From Ureibacillus sp. (GTDB taxonomy: Bacteria > Bacillota > Bacilli > Bacillales_A > Planococcaceae): a DNA stretch of 64,000 nucleotides. Below, one piece after another: positions 8,748 through 17,949 of the stretch (position 1 is its first letter; every line of letters starts with the position of its first letter). The stretch spans positions 33,643-97,642 of the forward strand of contig JAPSJC010000003.1 of assembly GCA_031178355.1 (NCBI GenBank), written 5' to 3'. Under the pieces are notes generated by a model. That model had not been told where the DNA came from. It made no database searches and saw only the letters and a list, made by a program, of their open reading frames with translations. The position numbers were made by a program, and so were the translations under genes.

Positions 8748-9227
8748 TTATATATGTTGAATTAATACCTCTACATACTTCTCTAACCCTATACGGTCAT
8801 CCTCAGAAAATCGATTTTTAATAGGGCTATCAATATCTAACACACCTATAACGATTTCGTTTTTAATTAGAGGGATTACAATTTCAGAGTTAGATGCTGC
8901 ATCGCAAGCGATATGACCTGGGAATGCATGCACATCTTCAACAACAATCGTTTCCTTTTTCATAACGGCAGTTCCGCACACACCTTTTCCTACTGGTATT
9001 CTTACACATGCTGGAAGCCCCTGGAAAGGTCCTAATACAAGTTCTCCTTCTTTCATTAAATAGAAACCGACCCAATTAATTTCGTCTAGAAATTGATTTA
9101 ATAATGAAGAGGCATTGCTCAAGTTCGCTATTACATCTTTCTCACCTTCTAAAAGTGCGTTTAACTGTTTTGCTAATAGTTCGTACTGTTCTTTTACTGA
9201 TCCAGAATAATTTAATTTATTAAACAT
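8748..9227 (-). CDS. ytsP: Free methionine-(R)-sulfoxide reductase (GAF domain, YtsP)
   Basis: Cytoplasmic enzyme reducing free methionine-R-sulfoxide, 159 aa, a single GAF fold. Three Cys residues at 74, 84 and 108 (PACVRI, KGVCGT, HIACDA) have exactly the spacing of the catalytic and resolving cysteines of E. coli fRMsr (84, 94, 118), and the WVGFY and LGPFQG motifs are typical. It lies 11 nt downstream of hisJ; the hisJ stop codon is within its ribosome site (TAAGGAG), so the two form an operon. Same order as B. subtilis ytsP. The product protects against oxidative damage to free methionine. Confidence 0.93.
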   Translation of the reverse strand: MFNKLNYSGSVKEQYELLAKQLNALLEGEKDVIANLSNASSLLNQFLDEINWVGFYLMKEGELVLGPFQGLPACVRIPVGKGVCGTAVMKKETIVVEDVHAFPGHIACDAASNSEIVIPLIKNEIVIGVLDIDSPIKNRFSEDDRIGLEKYVEVLIQHI

Positions 9228-9238
9228 TAAAATGCTCC

Positions 9239-10033
9239 TTAACTTTTTATGATTGTTTCAAAATGTTGGTGTAAATCTTTAACGCTATGTGCGTCTGAAC
9301 CAAACACCATAGGTAATTCAATTTTTCTAGCATATTCTATCATAGATAACGGTGGATATGGTTCTTGACAATTCTTTTTACTTAAACCTGCACTATTTAA
9401 ATCAAGTTCGTATCCATTCGTTTTCATATGATCAAGTAATTCTATTATTTTGTTTGTATCATCTATTTCTTCGTTATGTGCTAATTGGAACTTATGAACG
9501 AGTGTTGGATGCCCAATCCTTCTGGGTTTATACCTTCCCAGATTTGCATTAATCGAGCTCGTTACTGCTTCGTAGTATAAATTATAAACTTCTCCGACAC
9601 TTCCTACTTTTTTAGCAAAATCAAAAAATACTTCTTCAGAAAAATCAATACAACAATATTCATTTTCCCATTTTAAGAAGTGAACAGATAAGATTGCATC
9701 ATCTAATAAAGGACCAACAATATCTAGAAAAGCTCTTGTCTCTGTTTCAAAACCAATTATATAATCAATTTCTAATCCGATGTTAATTTTTATTTTGTTT
9801 TCATATGTGGATTTTAGTTTATCTAACTTTTCAAAATATGGTTTGAGTAACATTGGATCCATACCACTATCTTTATCAGGTGTCGGGTCATTAAAGTTTG
9901 TTGGTAATGGTGCGTGTTCTGTGAAAGAAATCTCAGTGAAGCCGCATTCAATCGCTTTTTCAATATATTCCTCAAAGGGATCTGCTGTACCATGGGGACA
10001 AAAAGGTGTATGAATATGTCCATCTCTTTTCAA
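9239..10033 (-). CDS. hisJ: Histidinol-phosphatase, PHP family
   Basis: Dephosphorylates L-histidinol phosphate in histidine biosynthesis, 264 aa. The PHP metal motifs are visible: DGHIHTPFCPHG at the N-terminus, FTEHAPLP around residue 38, a glutamate in GLEIDYI, SVHFLK, and GSDAHSVKDLH near the C-terminus. The start has AAGGAGGAG 8 nt upstream. It is the first gene of a two-gene minus-strand operon with ytsP and sits apart from other his genes, as in B. subtilis. Its promoter should lie in 10034-10140, shared with the divergent ezrA promoter. Confidence 0.93.
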   Translation of the reverse strand: MKRDGHIHTPFCPHGTADPFEEYIEKAIECGFTEISFTEHAPLPTNFNDPTPDKDSGMDPMLLKPYFEKLDKLKSTYENKIKINIGLEIDYIIGFETETRAFLDIVGPLLDDAILSVHFLKWENEYCCIDFSEEVFFDFAKKVGSVGEVYNLYYEAVTSSINANLGRYKPRRIGHPTLVHKFQLAHNEEIDDTNKIIELLDHMKTNGYELDLNSAGLSKKNCQEPYPPLSMIEYARKIELPMVFGSDAHSVKDLHQHFETIIKS

Positions 10034-10090
10034 ATAAAACTCCTCCTTTACAAAAAGAAACTTATTCCTCCATATATTTCTATTAATTTA

Positions 10091-10120
10091 TTCAACAAAT
10101 TACGAAAAACGTGATATATT
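10091..10120 (+). promoter_or_regulatory. Possible sigma-A promoter of ezrA
   Basis: TTCAAC (10091-10096), 18-nt spacer, TATATT (10115-10120), followed by ezrA about 45 nt downstream. Only partial agreement with consensus at -35. Confidence 0.4.
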
Positions 10121-10165
10121 ATAGATACAAACTAGCCGATTGAGTGATTGAATAGGGGGCTTACG

Positions 10166-11869
10166 ATGAAGTATATCATCTTTATTGTCATCGTACTAAT
10201 AACATTATTAATTATCGGACTCGTCATGAGACGTAAACATAATGTCGTTATACAGCGATTAGAAAAAGAAAAATTACAAGTTCAACATTATCCAATCTTT
10301 GAGGAACTCACAAAAATAAAGACACTTAATATGAATGGTGAGACGGAGAAATTATTTGAGACTTGGCGTGATCAGTGGACAGAAGTCGTAGACGTACATG
10401 TTATTAAAATGGATTCAATGCTCTTTGATGCTGAGGATTACATCGACCGATTTAATTTTAAAAAAGCATCGAAAATAGAAAAAGAACTCGAAGAATATTT
10501 ATTGAATTGTGAAAAAACTAAAAATCAGATTATTACTGAGTTAGAAGAACTGGTAGGTAGTGAAGAAAAAAATCGTATCGAAATGGAACAACTAAAAGAA
10601 TACTATCGCTCTGCACGTAAAACTTTGCTAGCACATCAATATTCGTTTGGACAAGCTTTATCAAGCTTAGAAAAAATTCTTGAAGATATTCCAGTTAGAT
10701 TTGAAGGATATGATGAGCTAACACGAGAAGGAAATTACTTACAAGCAAGAGAGATTGTACTTGCGTTAAATGCAGATGCAGAAAGATTAGATTATTTCAT
10801 AAATGAAATTCCAAGTGTTATTACGGAAATACATACAAAAATTCCCAATGCTATTTCAGACTTAAGAAATGGTCAACGTGAAATGGAAGAGCAATCTTAC
10901 TACCTAAATCATTTAGAATTAAATGAATCACTTGATAGGCTTGAAATGGAATTGAAACAGTTAAATGAAGAAGTGATTAATTTAAATGTCTCAACAGTTG
11001 CAACTCGTATTCAAGAAATCAATGATGAAATCGACAATTATTACGATTTACTTGAAAAAGAGGTAATTGCAAAAAACTTTGTGGATAAAAACTGTGAGAA
11101 TATGTATTCTACACTTTCAGAAGTAATGCGTGTTACGAAAGAAGTTAGTGAAGAAGCTGAATATGTTCAAAGTAGCTACCGTTTATCTGAAAAAGAAGCT
11201 GAAATACCAAGAATTGGATTGAAGCAACTTGAACTGATACAAAAACGATATGAAGTCTTAAGCAATAGGGTGAAAGCAGAACAGTCTGCTTATACTAGCT
11301 TACAACAAGAATTAATCGAAATAAGTAAAGAAATTGAAAATATTAAAGCACAACAGGAAGAATTATCGAATCGACTCAAAAGTTTACGAATTGATGAAAA
11401 TAAAGCTCGAAACCAACTAAATTCATTAAAACGACTTCTTCAAAATACTGATCGCTTATTAAACAAAGCGAATATACCGGGTATTCCCGAAGAAATGGAA
11501 GCTAGATTAGAAGAAGCGGAAGAGAAGATCTTTATCGTTATCCAAAGTCTACAAGAAGTTCCATTGAATATGAATTTAGTAAATAACAATTTACAGAATG
11601 CAAACCAATGTGTACAAGAAGTTAATGACCGTGCTAAGGAAATGATTGAAAATGTCATGTTAATTGAACGTATTATTCAATACGGTAATCGTTATCGTGC
11701 GATAAATTATACTGTAAATCAAAAATTATTAGAGGCTGAAGAAGCATTCCATCAATTCCGATACATGAAAGCATTAGAAGATGCAGTAGCTGCCGTAGAA
11801 CTTGCAGAGCCTGGTTCTATTAAGCGAATTGAAGAACTTGTACAAGAAGAATTGTATTCTAAATCTTAA
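10166..11869 (+). CDS. ezrA: Septation ring formation regulator EzrA
   Basis: Membrane-anchored negative regulator of FtsZ ring assembly that also coordinates cell-wall synthesis at the septum, 567 aa (the usual size is about 560-570). A single N-terminal membrane helix (residues 3-21) is followed by RRK and then an almost entirely charged, coiled-coil body with spectrin-like repeats. ATG at 10166 follows AGGGGG by 8 nt; an upstream TTG at 10148 is in frame but lacks a ribosome site and would extend the N-terminus ahead of the membrane helix. Two hairpins follow the gene. Confidence 0.95.
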   Translation: MKYIIFIVIVLITLLIIGLVMRRKHNVVIQRLEKEKLQVQHYPIFEELTKIKTLNMNGETEKLFETWRDQWTEVVDVHVIKMDSMLFDAEDYIDRFNFKKASKIEKELEEYLLNCEKTKNQIITELEELVGSEEKNRIEMEQLKEYYRSARKTLLAHQYSFGQALSSLEKILEDIPVRFEGYDELTREGNYLQAREIVLALNADAERLDYFINEIPSVITEIHTKIPNAISDLRNGQREMEEQSYYLNHLELNESLDRLEMELKQLNEEVINLNVSTVATRIQEINDEIDNYYDLLEKEVIAKNFVDKNCENMYSTLSEVMRVTKEVSEEAEYVQSSYRLSEKEAEIPRIGLKQLELIQKRYEVLSNRVKAEQSAYTSLQQELIEISKEIENIKAQQEELSNRLKSLRIDENKARNQLNSLKRLLQNTDRLLNKANIPGIPEEMEARLEEAEEKIFIVIQSLQEVPLNMNLVNNNLQNANQCVQEVNDRAKEMIENVMLIERIIQYGNRYRAINYTVNQKLLEAEEAFHQFRYMKALEDAVAAVELAEPGSIKRIEELVQEELYSKS

Positions 11870-11907
11870 CGATCTAAGCTCACTACTCGCTATACTTTTT
11901 GCGAAAA

Positions 11908-11950
11908 GGGCTGTCTAGAAAATATTTCTAGACAGCCCTATGCATTTTTT
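11908..11950 (+). terminator. ezrA terminator
   Basis: 14-bp perfect stem GGGCTGTCTAGAAA / TTTCTAGACAGCCC with a 3-nt loop, followed by TATGCATTTTTTC. Strong hairpin; the T-run starts 7 nt after the stem. Confidence 0.85.
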
Positions 11951-12171
11951 CATGTATAATAAGTAATTGAATTCGTTATAGTCTACTGGAAAATTTCAAT
12001 TTATTACTAATCTGGTTATATTCAAAGGACGTCTCTAATGGTTTTTAGACGTCCTCTTTATTATGGAAGATTCAGTAGGATGGAAATTTGGGTGCGGGCA
12101 CCATCCATTCGTATTACAATTAGGTTAAAATGGATCTTTTCTCTAAATCTCTATAAAAAAGGTTGGTTAAT
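11951..12171 (+). other. Leader region of nifZ-thiI with two more hairpins
   Basis: Downstream of the ezrA terminator, 12027-12054 forms an 8-bp stem (GGACGTCT / AGACGTCC) followed by TCTTTATT, so it can be a second terminator or an attenuator. At 12079-12110 a GC-rich fold follows: GGTGC/GCACC inside GGAT/ATCC, with no T-run. No riboswitch or T-box consensus is recognisable. The promoter of nifZ is probably upstream of or within this stretch. Confidence 0.45.
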
Positions 12172-13317
12172 ATGATATATTTTGACAATAGTGCAACAAC
12201 AAAACCATATAAAGAAGTGTTAGACACTTTTGTTACGGTAAATGAACAATTTTACGCTAATCCTGCATCAATCCATGAAGCAGGTACGGATGCGAATATA
12301 TTATTAGATCGAGCAAGAAATCAAATTGCACAAATTTTTCATACAGATGAAAGATGCGTGATTTTTACAGCAGGTGGAACAGAATCAAATAACCTTGCGA
12401 TATTTGGAATCTCAAAAGCAAATACTCATAAAGGGAAGCATATTCTTACAACCGACATTGAACATGCATCGGTATTAGAAGCATATAAATCTCTTGAAAA
12501 AGAAGGATTTGAAGTTGAATATTTACATGTCGATAATTCTGGGGTTATCTCATTAGAAGAATTAAAGGCAAAAATTAGAAAAGACACTGTGCTTGTGAGT
12601 ATGATGCACGTAAATAATGAAATAGGTTCAATACAACCAATTGAAGAAGCAGCACAGATTATACATGCTAATAGTCGTGCAACTTTTCATGTCGATGCAG
12701 TACAAAGCTTCGGAAAATTGCCAATTCATTTTAATGGTGATAATGGTCCGGATATTATTACGATTTCTGGCCATAAAATCCATGCTTTGAAAGGAACAGG
12801 CATTATTGTGTTCCGTCAAAAAATGAATATTAACCCATTAATACTTGGTGGTGGACAAGAGTTTGGAATTCGAAGTGGAACAGTAGCTGTTCCGCAAGCT
12901 GTTGCTCTTGCCAAAGCTGCAAGAATTGCAATAGAAAATTTAAATGCAGCAAAAGTAAGATATCGTAATTGGCACAAAGGCCTAATTCAATTCTTATCTA
13001 AATTTGGAGACCTTATTCATATTTTATCTACTAATTCTGGTGTAGGGCATATTGTGTCATTTAGTGTGAAAGATCTTAAAGGTGAAATATTAATAAATGC
13101 ATTGCAAGATCGTGGAATCATTGTATCAACTTCAAGTGCATGTTCTTCAAAACAAAAGAAAACGAGCCATGTTGTAACTGCACTCAATGTAGATCCTAAA
13201 TATAAAAATGGCGTTATTCGTTTAAGCTTTGGTGCATTTAATACAGATGAAGAAATTGAAAGATTTAAAACAGAATTTACTTATGTGATGAAAGAACTAA
13301 AAGGAGTTAATCTATAA
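12172..13317 (+). CDS. nifZ: Cysteine desulfurase, partner of ThiI (NifZ-like)
   Basis: PLP enzyme taking sulfur from cysteine and passing it to ThiI, 381 aa. The N-terminus MIYFDNSATTKP is the class-V signature; the PLP lysine is K202 in SGHKIHALKGTG; the catalytic loop Cys is C324 in STSSACSSKQK. ATG at 12172 is chosen over a TTG 9 nt upstream because the family begins exactly with MIYFDN. The last codon overlaps the thiI start by one base (TAATG). B. subtilis nifZ-thiI has the same order, and NifZ there supplies sulfur for 4-thiouridine in tRNA. Confidence 0.93.
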   Translation: MIYFDNSATTKPYKEVLDTFVTVNEQFYANPASIHEAGTDANILLDRARNQIAQIFHTDERCVIFTAGGTESNNLAIFGISKANTHKGKHILTTDIEHASVLEAYKSLEKEGFEVEYLHVDNSGVISLEELKAKIRKDTVLVSMMHVNNEIGSIQPIEEAAQIIHANSRATFHVDAVQSFGKLPIHFNGDNGPDIITISGHKIHALKGTGIIVFRQKMNINPLILGGGQEFGIRSGTVAVPQAVALAKAARIAIENLNAAKVRYRNWHKGLIQFLSKFGDLIHILSTNSGVGHIVSFSVKDLKGEILINALQDRGIIVSTSSACSSKQKKTSHVVTALNVDPKYKNGVIRLSFGAFNTDEEIERFKTEFTYVMKELKGVNL

Positions 13318-14525
13318 TGGAATGGAAAGAAGTATTAATAAGATATGGTGAATTGTCTACAAAAGGAAGAAATAAAAAGGAATTTATTAACCGTCTGAGA
13401 GACAATATTCGAAATACGTTTAAAGAAATATCGCCACTTAATATCGTTACTGAACGAGATAGAATGCATATTCAAATTGAAAGTAATGATCAAATGAACA
13501 TTTTGATGGAGAAATTACCGAAAGTTTTTGGTATTCAATCTTTTAGTCCAGTTGCAGTTTGTGATAAAAATTTAGACGCGATAAAATTGTTAGCAATTGA
13601 AATAATGAAGGATTTTAAGGATCAAAACCTAACATTTAAAGTTGAAGTAAGACGTTCCGATAAATCGTTTCCATATGAAACACATGAACTTCAAAGAGAA
13701 ATTGGCGGAGCAGTTTTAAGTCATTATGGAAATCTTACCGTTCAGGTAAAAAAACCAGACGTTGAGCTTCGTATTGAAGTACGTAAGGATGCCATTTATA
13801 TGATGGCGCAAATTATTCAAGGTGCTGGTGGTATGCCAGTCGGTTCAAACGGTAAATCACTTTTAATGTTATCCGGTGGAATTGATAGTCCTGTGGCTGG
13901 CTACATGATGTTAAAAAGAGGAGTTCGCTTAGAAGCAATTCACTTTTTCAGTCCACCTTATACTAGTCAAAATTCATTAGAAAAAGTAAAGGTTCTCGCA
14001 AACGAATTGTCTAAATTTGGATATAAAATTCGATTACACGTCATTCCATTTACGGATATACAAGTCCTTATTAAAAATCGAGTACCTGAAAATACAATTA
14101 TGACCACTACAAGAAGAATGATGATGAAAATCGCTGATAAAGTACGTGAAGAAATTAATGGATTAGGCATAGTAACTGGTGAAAGTTTAGGCCAAGTTGC
14201 AAGTCAGACATTAGAAAGTTTAACGGCAATTAATGATGTGACATCTACACCTATTCTTAGACCACTAATCGGATACGACAAATTAGAAATCATTGATATA
14301 GCAGAAAAGATTGGAACATACGAAACATCGATTCAACCGTTTGAAGATTGTTGTACAATTTTTACTCCTGCAAGTCCTAAAACAAAGCCGAAAGTTGAAA
14401 AGGTTAACTACTACGAAAGCTTTACTGACTTTGATGAATTAATAGACAAAGCAGTACAAAACCGTGAATTATATATCTTCCCAATGGTGAAGCCGAAAGA
14501 AGATAAATTCGATGGTTTACTGTAA
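13317..14525 (+). CDS. thiI: tRNA 4-thiouridine synthase / thiamine thiazole sulfur carrier ThiI
   Basis: Adenylates U8 of tRNA and inserts sulfur to make s4U; can also serve thiazole synthesis. It has 402 aa, with an N-terminal ferredoxin-like region, a THUMP domain (about 60-165) and a PP-loop ATPase domain with SGGIDS at residues 186-191. There is no C-terminal rhodanese domain, as is normal for Bacillales, so the acceptor Cys must be within the core (CCTIF segment) or sulfur comes directly from NifZ. AAGGAG at 13301 and a one-base overlap with nifZ show a tight two-gene operon. Confidence 0.95.
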   Translation: MEWKEVLIRYGELSTKGRNKKEFINRLRDNIRNTFKEISPLNIVTERDRMHIQIESNDQMNILMEKLPKVFGIQSFSPVAVCDKNLDAIKLLAIEIMKDFKDQNLTFKVEVRRSDKSFPYETHELQREIGGAVLSHYGNLTVQVKKPDVELRIEVRKDAIYMMAQIIQGAGGMPVGSNGKSLLMLSGGIDSPVAGYMMLKRGVRLEAIHFFSPPYTSQNSLEKVKVLANELSKFGYKIRLHVIPFTDIQVLIKNRVPENTIMTTTRRMMMKIADKVREEINGLGIVTGESLGQVASQTLESLTAINDVTSTPILRPLIGYDKLEIIDIAEKIGTYETSIQPFEDCCTIFTPASPKTKPKVEKVNYYESFTDFDELIDKAVQNRELYIFPMVKPKEDKFDGLL

Positions 14526-14578
14526 ACGATAATTTAATTTGAAATAAAAAGAACAAAAAAATTTCTCTCATCTTTTGT

Positions 14579-14607
14579 GTATGAAAAAACGAATCCGGCA
14601 CATTCTA
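14579..14607 (+). promoter_or_regulatory. Sigma-G promoter of the SASP gene
   Basis: GTATG (14579-14583), exactly 17 nt, CATTCTA (14601-14607). This fits the forespore sigma-G consensus (GHATR, 17-18, CATNNTA) at every defined base and lies just ahead of the ribosome site of the SASP gene. Confidence 0.87.
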
Positions 14608-14631
14608 AATGCACAAGGAGGTGAGACAGAG

Positions 14632-14844
14632 ATGGCTTCAAACAACAACGGTAACAGCAACAAATTATTAGTGCCTGGTGCTAACCAAGCATTAGACCAA
14701 ATGAAGTATGAAATCGCACAAGAGTTTGGTGTTCAACTCGGACCAGATGCGTCTTCTCGTGCTAACGGATCAGTTGGAGGAGAAATCACTAAACGCCTAG
14801 TGCAAATGGCTGAATCACAATTACGTGGTACTCAAGGTCAATAA
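14632..14844 (+). CDS. sspA: Small acid-soluble spore protein, alpha/beta type
   Basis: DNA-binding protein that coats and protects the chromosome in dormant spores, 70 aa. The Asn-rich N-terminus ([17 protein letters not shown]) is followed by the GPR-protease recognition segment [12 protein letters not shown] and the C-terminal block [19 protein letters not shown] at 14632 follows AAGGAGGTGA by 8 nt; the upstream in-frame ATG lies inside the promoter and is rejected. The position after thiI matches B. subtilis sspA. Expression is expected only in the forespore, from the sigma-G promoter just upstream. Confidence 0.95.
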   Translation: MASNNNGNSNKLLVPGANQALDQMKYEIAQEFGVQLGPDASSRANGSVGGEITKRLVQMAESQLRGTQGQ

Positions 14845-14851
14845 GACTTGC

Positions 14852-14888
14852 AAGGGCTAGTAGCTTATGCTACTAGCTCTTATTTTTT
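14852..14888 (+). terminator. sspA terminator
   Basis: 13-bp stem AAGGGCTAGTAGC / GCTACTAGCTCTT with a TTAT loop and one wobble pair, followed by ATTTTTTG. Confidence 0.9.
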
Positions 14889-15091
14889 GTGTTTTTCAAG
14901 TTCTTACTCTAAGTAAAATTACTTATTTTAGTGAATAAAATAAAAAATAGTACCTACTACTAAAACCTTGGTATATAATGAGGTTATAGAAAATGCTTAA
15001 AGGACTTTTTTACTTCTTTTGTATATGTCTATTTTCTTAAGCACTAACATATATAAAATTCAAAAATATATTTAATTTGGGGGAATGAGTA

Positions 15092-16672
15092 ATGAAAAGA
15101 GAAGATTTATTAGCTCCTGAAGATTACAACATCGTAGATGAAATTGAACGATTTGCTAGTAAAGAAGGAAAATTAGCGTTAATGGTTCATCATGAAAATG
15201 GAGAAATTACGAAAATAACGTATAGAGAATTAATGAAACAAGCAAATAAAGTAGCAAATGTTTTAACAAATCGTGGTCTTAAAAAAAGTGACGTTATACT
15301 AGTGATGGTTCCCCGTTCAATCGAAGCTTATTTTACATACATTGGAGCTTTAAAAGCTGGACTAACAATTATTCCTAGCTCAGAAATGTTAAGAGCAAAA
15401 GATATTGATTATCGTATCATACACTCTCAAGCAAAGGCAGTTATTGCGTTCGAAAATGAATTATCTCAATTCGATGAAGTAGAAAATCTAAATGGCCTAC
15501 AACAACTAGTTTTCGGAAATTCACAAGGATCTTGGATTTCCATGCAAGCTGAAATTGCACAAGCTTCAGATGAGTTTGAAGGCAAACTAACAAAAAACTC
15601 GGATATCGCTTTCCTATCTTATACGAGTGGTACAACTGGTAATCCTAAAGGTGTTGTACACTCACATGGTTGGGGATATGCACACTTACGTACAACAGCT
15701 TCACAATGGTTAGGTGTAGAAGAGGATGATATCGTTTGGGCAACAGCAGCACCAGGCTGGCAAAAGTGGATTTGGAGTCCATTTTTAGCGGTATTAGGGA
15801 GCGGAGCAACAGCATTTGTTCATATAGGTCGTTTTAATCCACAAGATTATTTACAAATGCTTCAAGATCACCAAATCAATGTGCTATGCTGTACACCTAC
15901 AGAATATCGATTAATGGCAAAAGTGGATGGTTTAGAAAAATATAACTTATCTAGTGTTAAGAGTGCTGTCTCAGCTGGTGAACCGTTAAATAGTGAAGTC
16001 ATCAATAAGTTTATTGAAGTATTCTCACTACAAGTACGTGATGGATATGGCCAAACAGAAAATACATTATTGGTCGGTACTTTACTTGATATGAAACCAA
16101 AACCAGGATCAATGGGTAAACCAACTCCAGGTAACTTAGTTGAAGTAATAAATGACTTAGGAGAGCCAACAAAACCTGGGGAAGTTGGAGATATTGCAGT
16201 CCATTCCTCTACTCCAGCGTTATTTAAAGGATACTTAAAAGATCCTGAAAGAACGCAATTACAATATCGTGGTGAGTGGTTTTTAACTGGAGATCGTGCA
16301 TATAAAGACGAAGAGGGCTATTTTTGGTTTGAAGGTCGCGGTGATGATATTATCGTTTCTTCAGGGTATACAATTGGACCATTTGAAGTTGAAGATGCGC
16401 TTGTTAAACATTCAGCAGTTAAAGAATGTGCTGTTGTTGCTAGTCCCGATGAAATTCGTGGTAACATCGTAAAAGCCTTTGTAGTTTTACGCGATTCAGA
16501 GTTGAAAAACAATCCAAACCTTATTAAAGAACTACAGGACCATGTGAAAACGATAACAGCACCATATAAATATCCTAGAGAGATTGAATTTATTGACGAA
16601 TTACCAAAGACGTCTTCTGGTAAAATTCGTCGAATTGAACTTCGTCAAAAAGAGTTTAACCAAACTGTTTAA
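15092..16672 (+). CDS. mbcS: Acyl-CoA synthetase, MbcS/YtcI type
   Basis: AMP-forming ligase of the acetyl-CoA/medium-chain acyl-CoA synthetase group, 526 aa. ATP-binding motif SYTSGTTGNPKGVVHSH is near residue 172, followed by DGYGQTEN, the hinge motif FWFEGRGDDII and the catalytic lysine in PKTSSGKIRR near the C-terminus. In Listeria and relatives MbcS activates short branched-chain acids as primers for fatty-acid synthesis; the placement after sspA matches B. subtilis ytcI. It starts at ATG behind GGGGGAATG. A TATAAT at 14974-14979 may be its -10. The acid specificity is inferred from family and synteny. Confidence 0.85.
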   Translation: MKREDLLAPEDYNIVDEIERFASKEGKLALMVHHENGEITKITYRELMKQANKVANVLTNRGLKKSDVILVMVPRSIEAYFTYIGALKAGLTIIPSSEMLRAKDIDYRIIHSQAKAVIAFENELSQFDEVENLNGLQQLVFGNSQGSWISMQAEIAQASDEFEGKLTKNSDIAFLSYTSGTTGNPKGVVHSHGWGYAHLRTTASQWLGVEEDDIVWATAAPGWQKWIWSPFLAVLGSGATAFVHIGRFNPQDYLQMLQDHQINVLCCTPTEYRLMAKVDGLEKYNLSSVKSAVSAGEPLNSEVINKFIEVFSLQVRDGYGQTENTLLVGTLLDMKPKPGSMGKPTPGNLVEVINDLGEPTKPGEVGDIAVHSSTPALFKGYLKDPERTQLQYRGEWFLTGDRAYKDEEGYFWFEGRGDDIIVSSGYTIGPFEVEDALVKHSAVKECAVVASPDEIRGNIVKAFVVLRDSELKNNPNLIKELQDHVKTITAPYKYPREIEFIDELPKTSSGKIRRIELRQKEFNQTV

Positions 16673-16828
16673 TAGAAACAATTGTTTGTGTTAAAAAATT
16701 CTATTAAAGTTAATACTATTTCTCGGGAAATATCTATGTTAAATTGACAAGAACATTTCTTTACGAGGTAGTAGGGATATTTTTGAAGAATTTATTAAAA
16801 CGGCTAATGAATATAATTAGTACTGAAG

Positions 16829-16875
16829 AAGACTGTCCAGTTATTAAAAAACTGGACAGTCTTTAAAATTTTATT
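16829..16875 (+). terminator. Terminator of mbcS
   Basis: 14-bp perfect stem AAGACTGTCCAGTT / AACTGGACAGTCTT with a 7-nt loop, followed by TAAAATTTTATTT. It stands about 160 nt after the mbcS stop and 57 nt before sppA. Confidence 0.85.
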
Positions 16876-16932
16876 TCTTTGAAACATTTGTTGATGGTTA
16901 ATCGTAAAACTATATAAGGAGGAATTAATACT

Positions 16933-17937
16933 ATGAATACGAAAAGATGGATTGCAATAATAATTGCAGCATTTTTATTTATTTTTTCAATTGGATTAAA
17001 TGCTGTGATAGGCTTTTTTAGTTCGGATTTGATATCAAGTGTAACGAATGATAATGACATTACATTAAATGAAAATGTCATTGAAAGTGGGACGCTTACG
17101 GAAAAAATCGTATTACTAACAGTCGATGGTGCTATTCAAGATGTTGGGACCGGTACAGCTTGGTCACAAGTAGCATATGATCATCAATTGTTTTTAAAAC
17201 AACTTGATACAGTTTTACAAGATAATACAGTAAAAGCAGTTGTTTTATCCGTGAATTCACCTGGTGGTGGAGCTATTGAATCCGCTGAAATTCATGAAAA
17301 ATTAGTACAGATTAAGCAAGAAAAGAGTATACCAATATATGTTTCAATGGGTTCAATGGCGGCATCGGGAGGCTATTATATAGCAGCACCAGCTGATAAA
17401 ATATTTGCTCATAGGGAAACGATAACAGGCTCTATAGGCGTAATCATGTCTAGTTTTAATTTTTCTCAGCTAGCTGAAAACTTTGGCATTGAATTTGAAA
17501 CGATAAAATCCGGAGAACATAAAGATATGTTCAGTGGAACAAGACCTACAACTGAAGAAGAAAAAGTAATGGTACAAGAGATGATTAACGATTCCTACGA
17601 AGTATTTGTAGATGTTGTTGAACAAGGGCGCGGTATGAGTGAATCAGAAGTAAAAGCAGTTGCAGATGGTCGTATTTTAGGTGGTTCCCAAGCAGTTAAA
17701 GCTGGATTGGTAGATGAATTAGGTGGCTTGCAAGATGCAATTGATAGCCTTCGATCGGATTATGGATTACAAAATGCTACGTTGTTTGAATACCAAAGTG
17801 GTTCTGGTGGCCTCAGGTCTTTTATTGGTATGAAAATCAGTTCATTATTTGGCCCTACTCCCGAACAACGAATGCTAACTGAGATTATGAATTCATCAAA
17901 TTCACCAAGACTAATGTATTTATATGGTGAATATTAA
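16933..17937 (+). CDS. sppA: Signal peptide peptidase SppA
   Basis: Membrane-anchored serine protease degrading leftover signal peptides, 334 aa. An N-terminal membrane helix (about 7-29) is followed by one S49 domain. The catalytic dyad is Ser145 (MAASGGYY) and Lys197 (GEHKDMFS); their 52-residue spacing equals that of B. subtilis SppA (Ser147/Lys199). The start has AAGGAGGAA upstream. It is followed after 12 nt by yteJ, as in B. subtilis, where the two act together in lantibiotic resistance. The usual Gram-positive single-domain length is kept. Confidence 0.95.
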   Translation: MNTKRWIAIIIAAFLFIFSIGLNAVIGFFSSDLISSVTNDNDITLNENVIESGTLTEKIVLLTVDGAIQDVGTGTAWSQVAYDHQLFLKQLDTVLQDNTVKAVVLSVNSPGGGAIESAEIHEKLVQIKQEKSIPIYVSMGSMAASGGYYIAAPADKIFAHRETITGSIGVIMSSFNFSQLAENFGIEFETIKSGEHKDMFSGTRPTTEEEKVMVQEMINDSYEVFVDVVEQGRGMSESEVKAVADGRILGGSQAVKAGLVDELGGLQDAIDSLRSDYGLQNATLFEYQSGSGGLRSFIGMKISSLFGPTPEQRMLTEIMNSSNSPRLMYLYGEY

Positions 17938-17949
17938 GGAGGGATAAAT

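Noticed and set aside
12079..12110. T-box or thiamine riboswitch before nifZ-thiI
   Set aside because: The GGGTGCGGGCACC fold lacks the T-box AGGGTGGNACCGCG sequence and the conserved TPP-riboswitch CUGAGA core.
16783..16866. 27-codon open frame starting with TTG ahead of sppA
   Set aside because: It ends inside the mbcS terminator hairpin, has a poor ribosome site, and its codons are dictated by the stem sequence; no evidence of a real gene.
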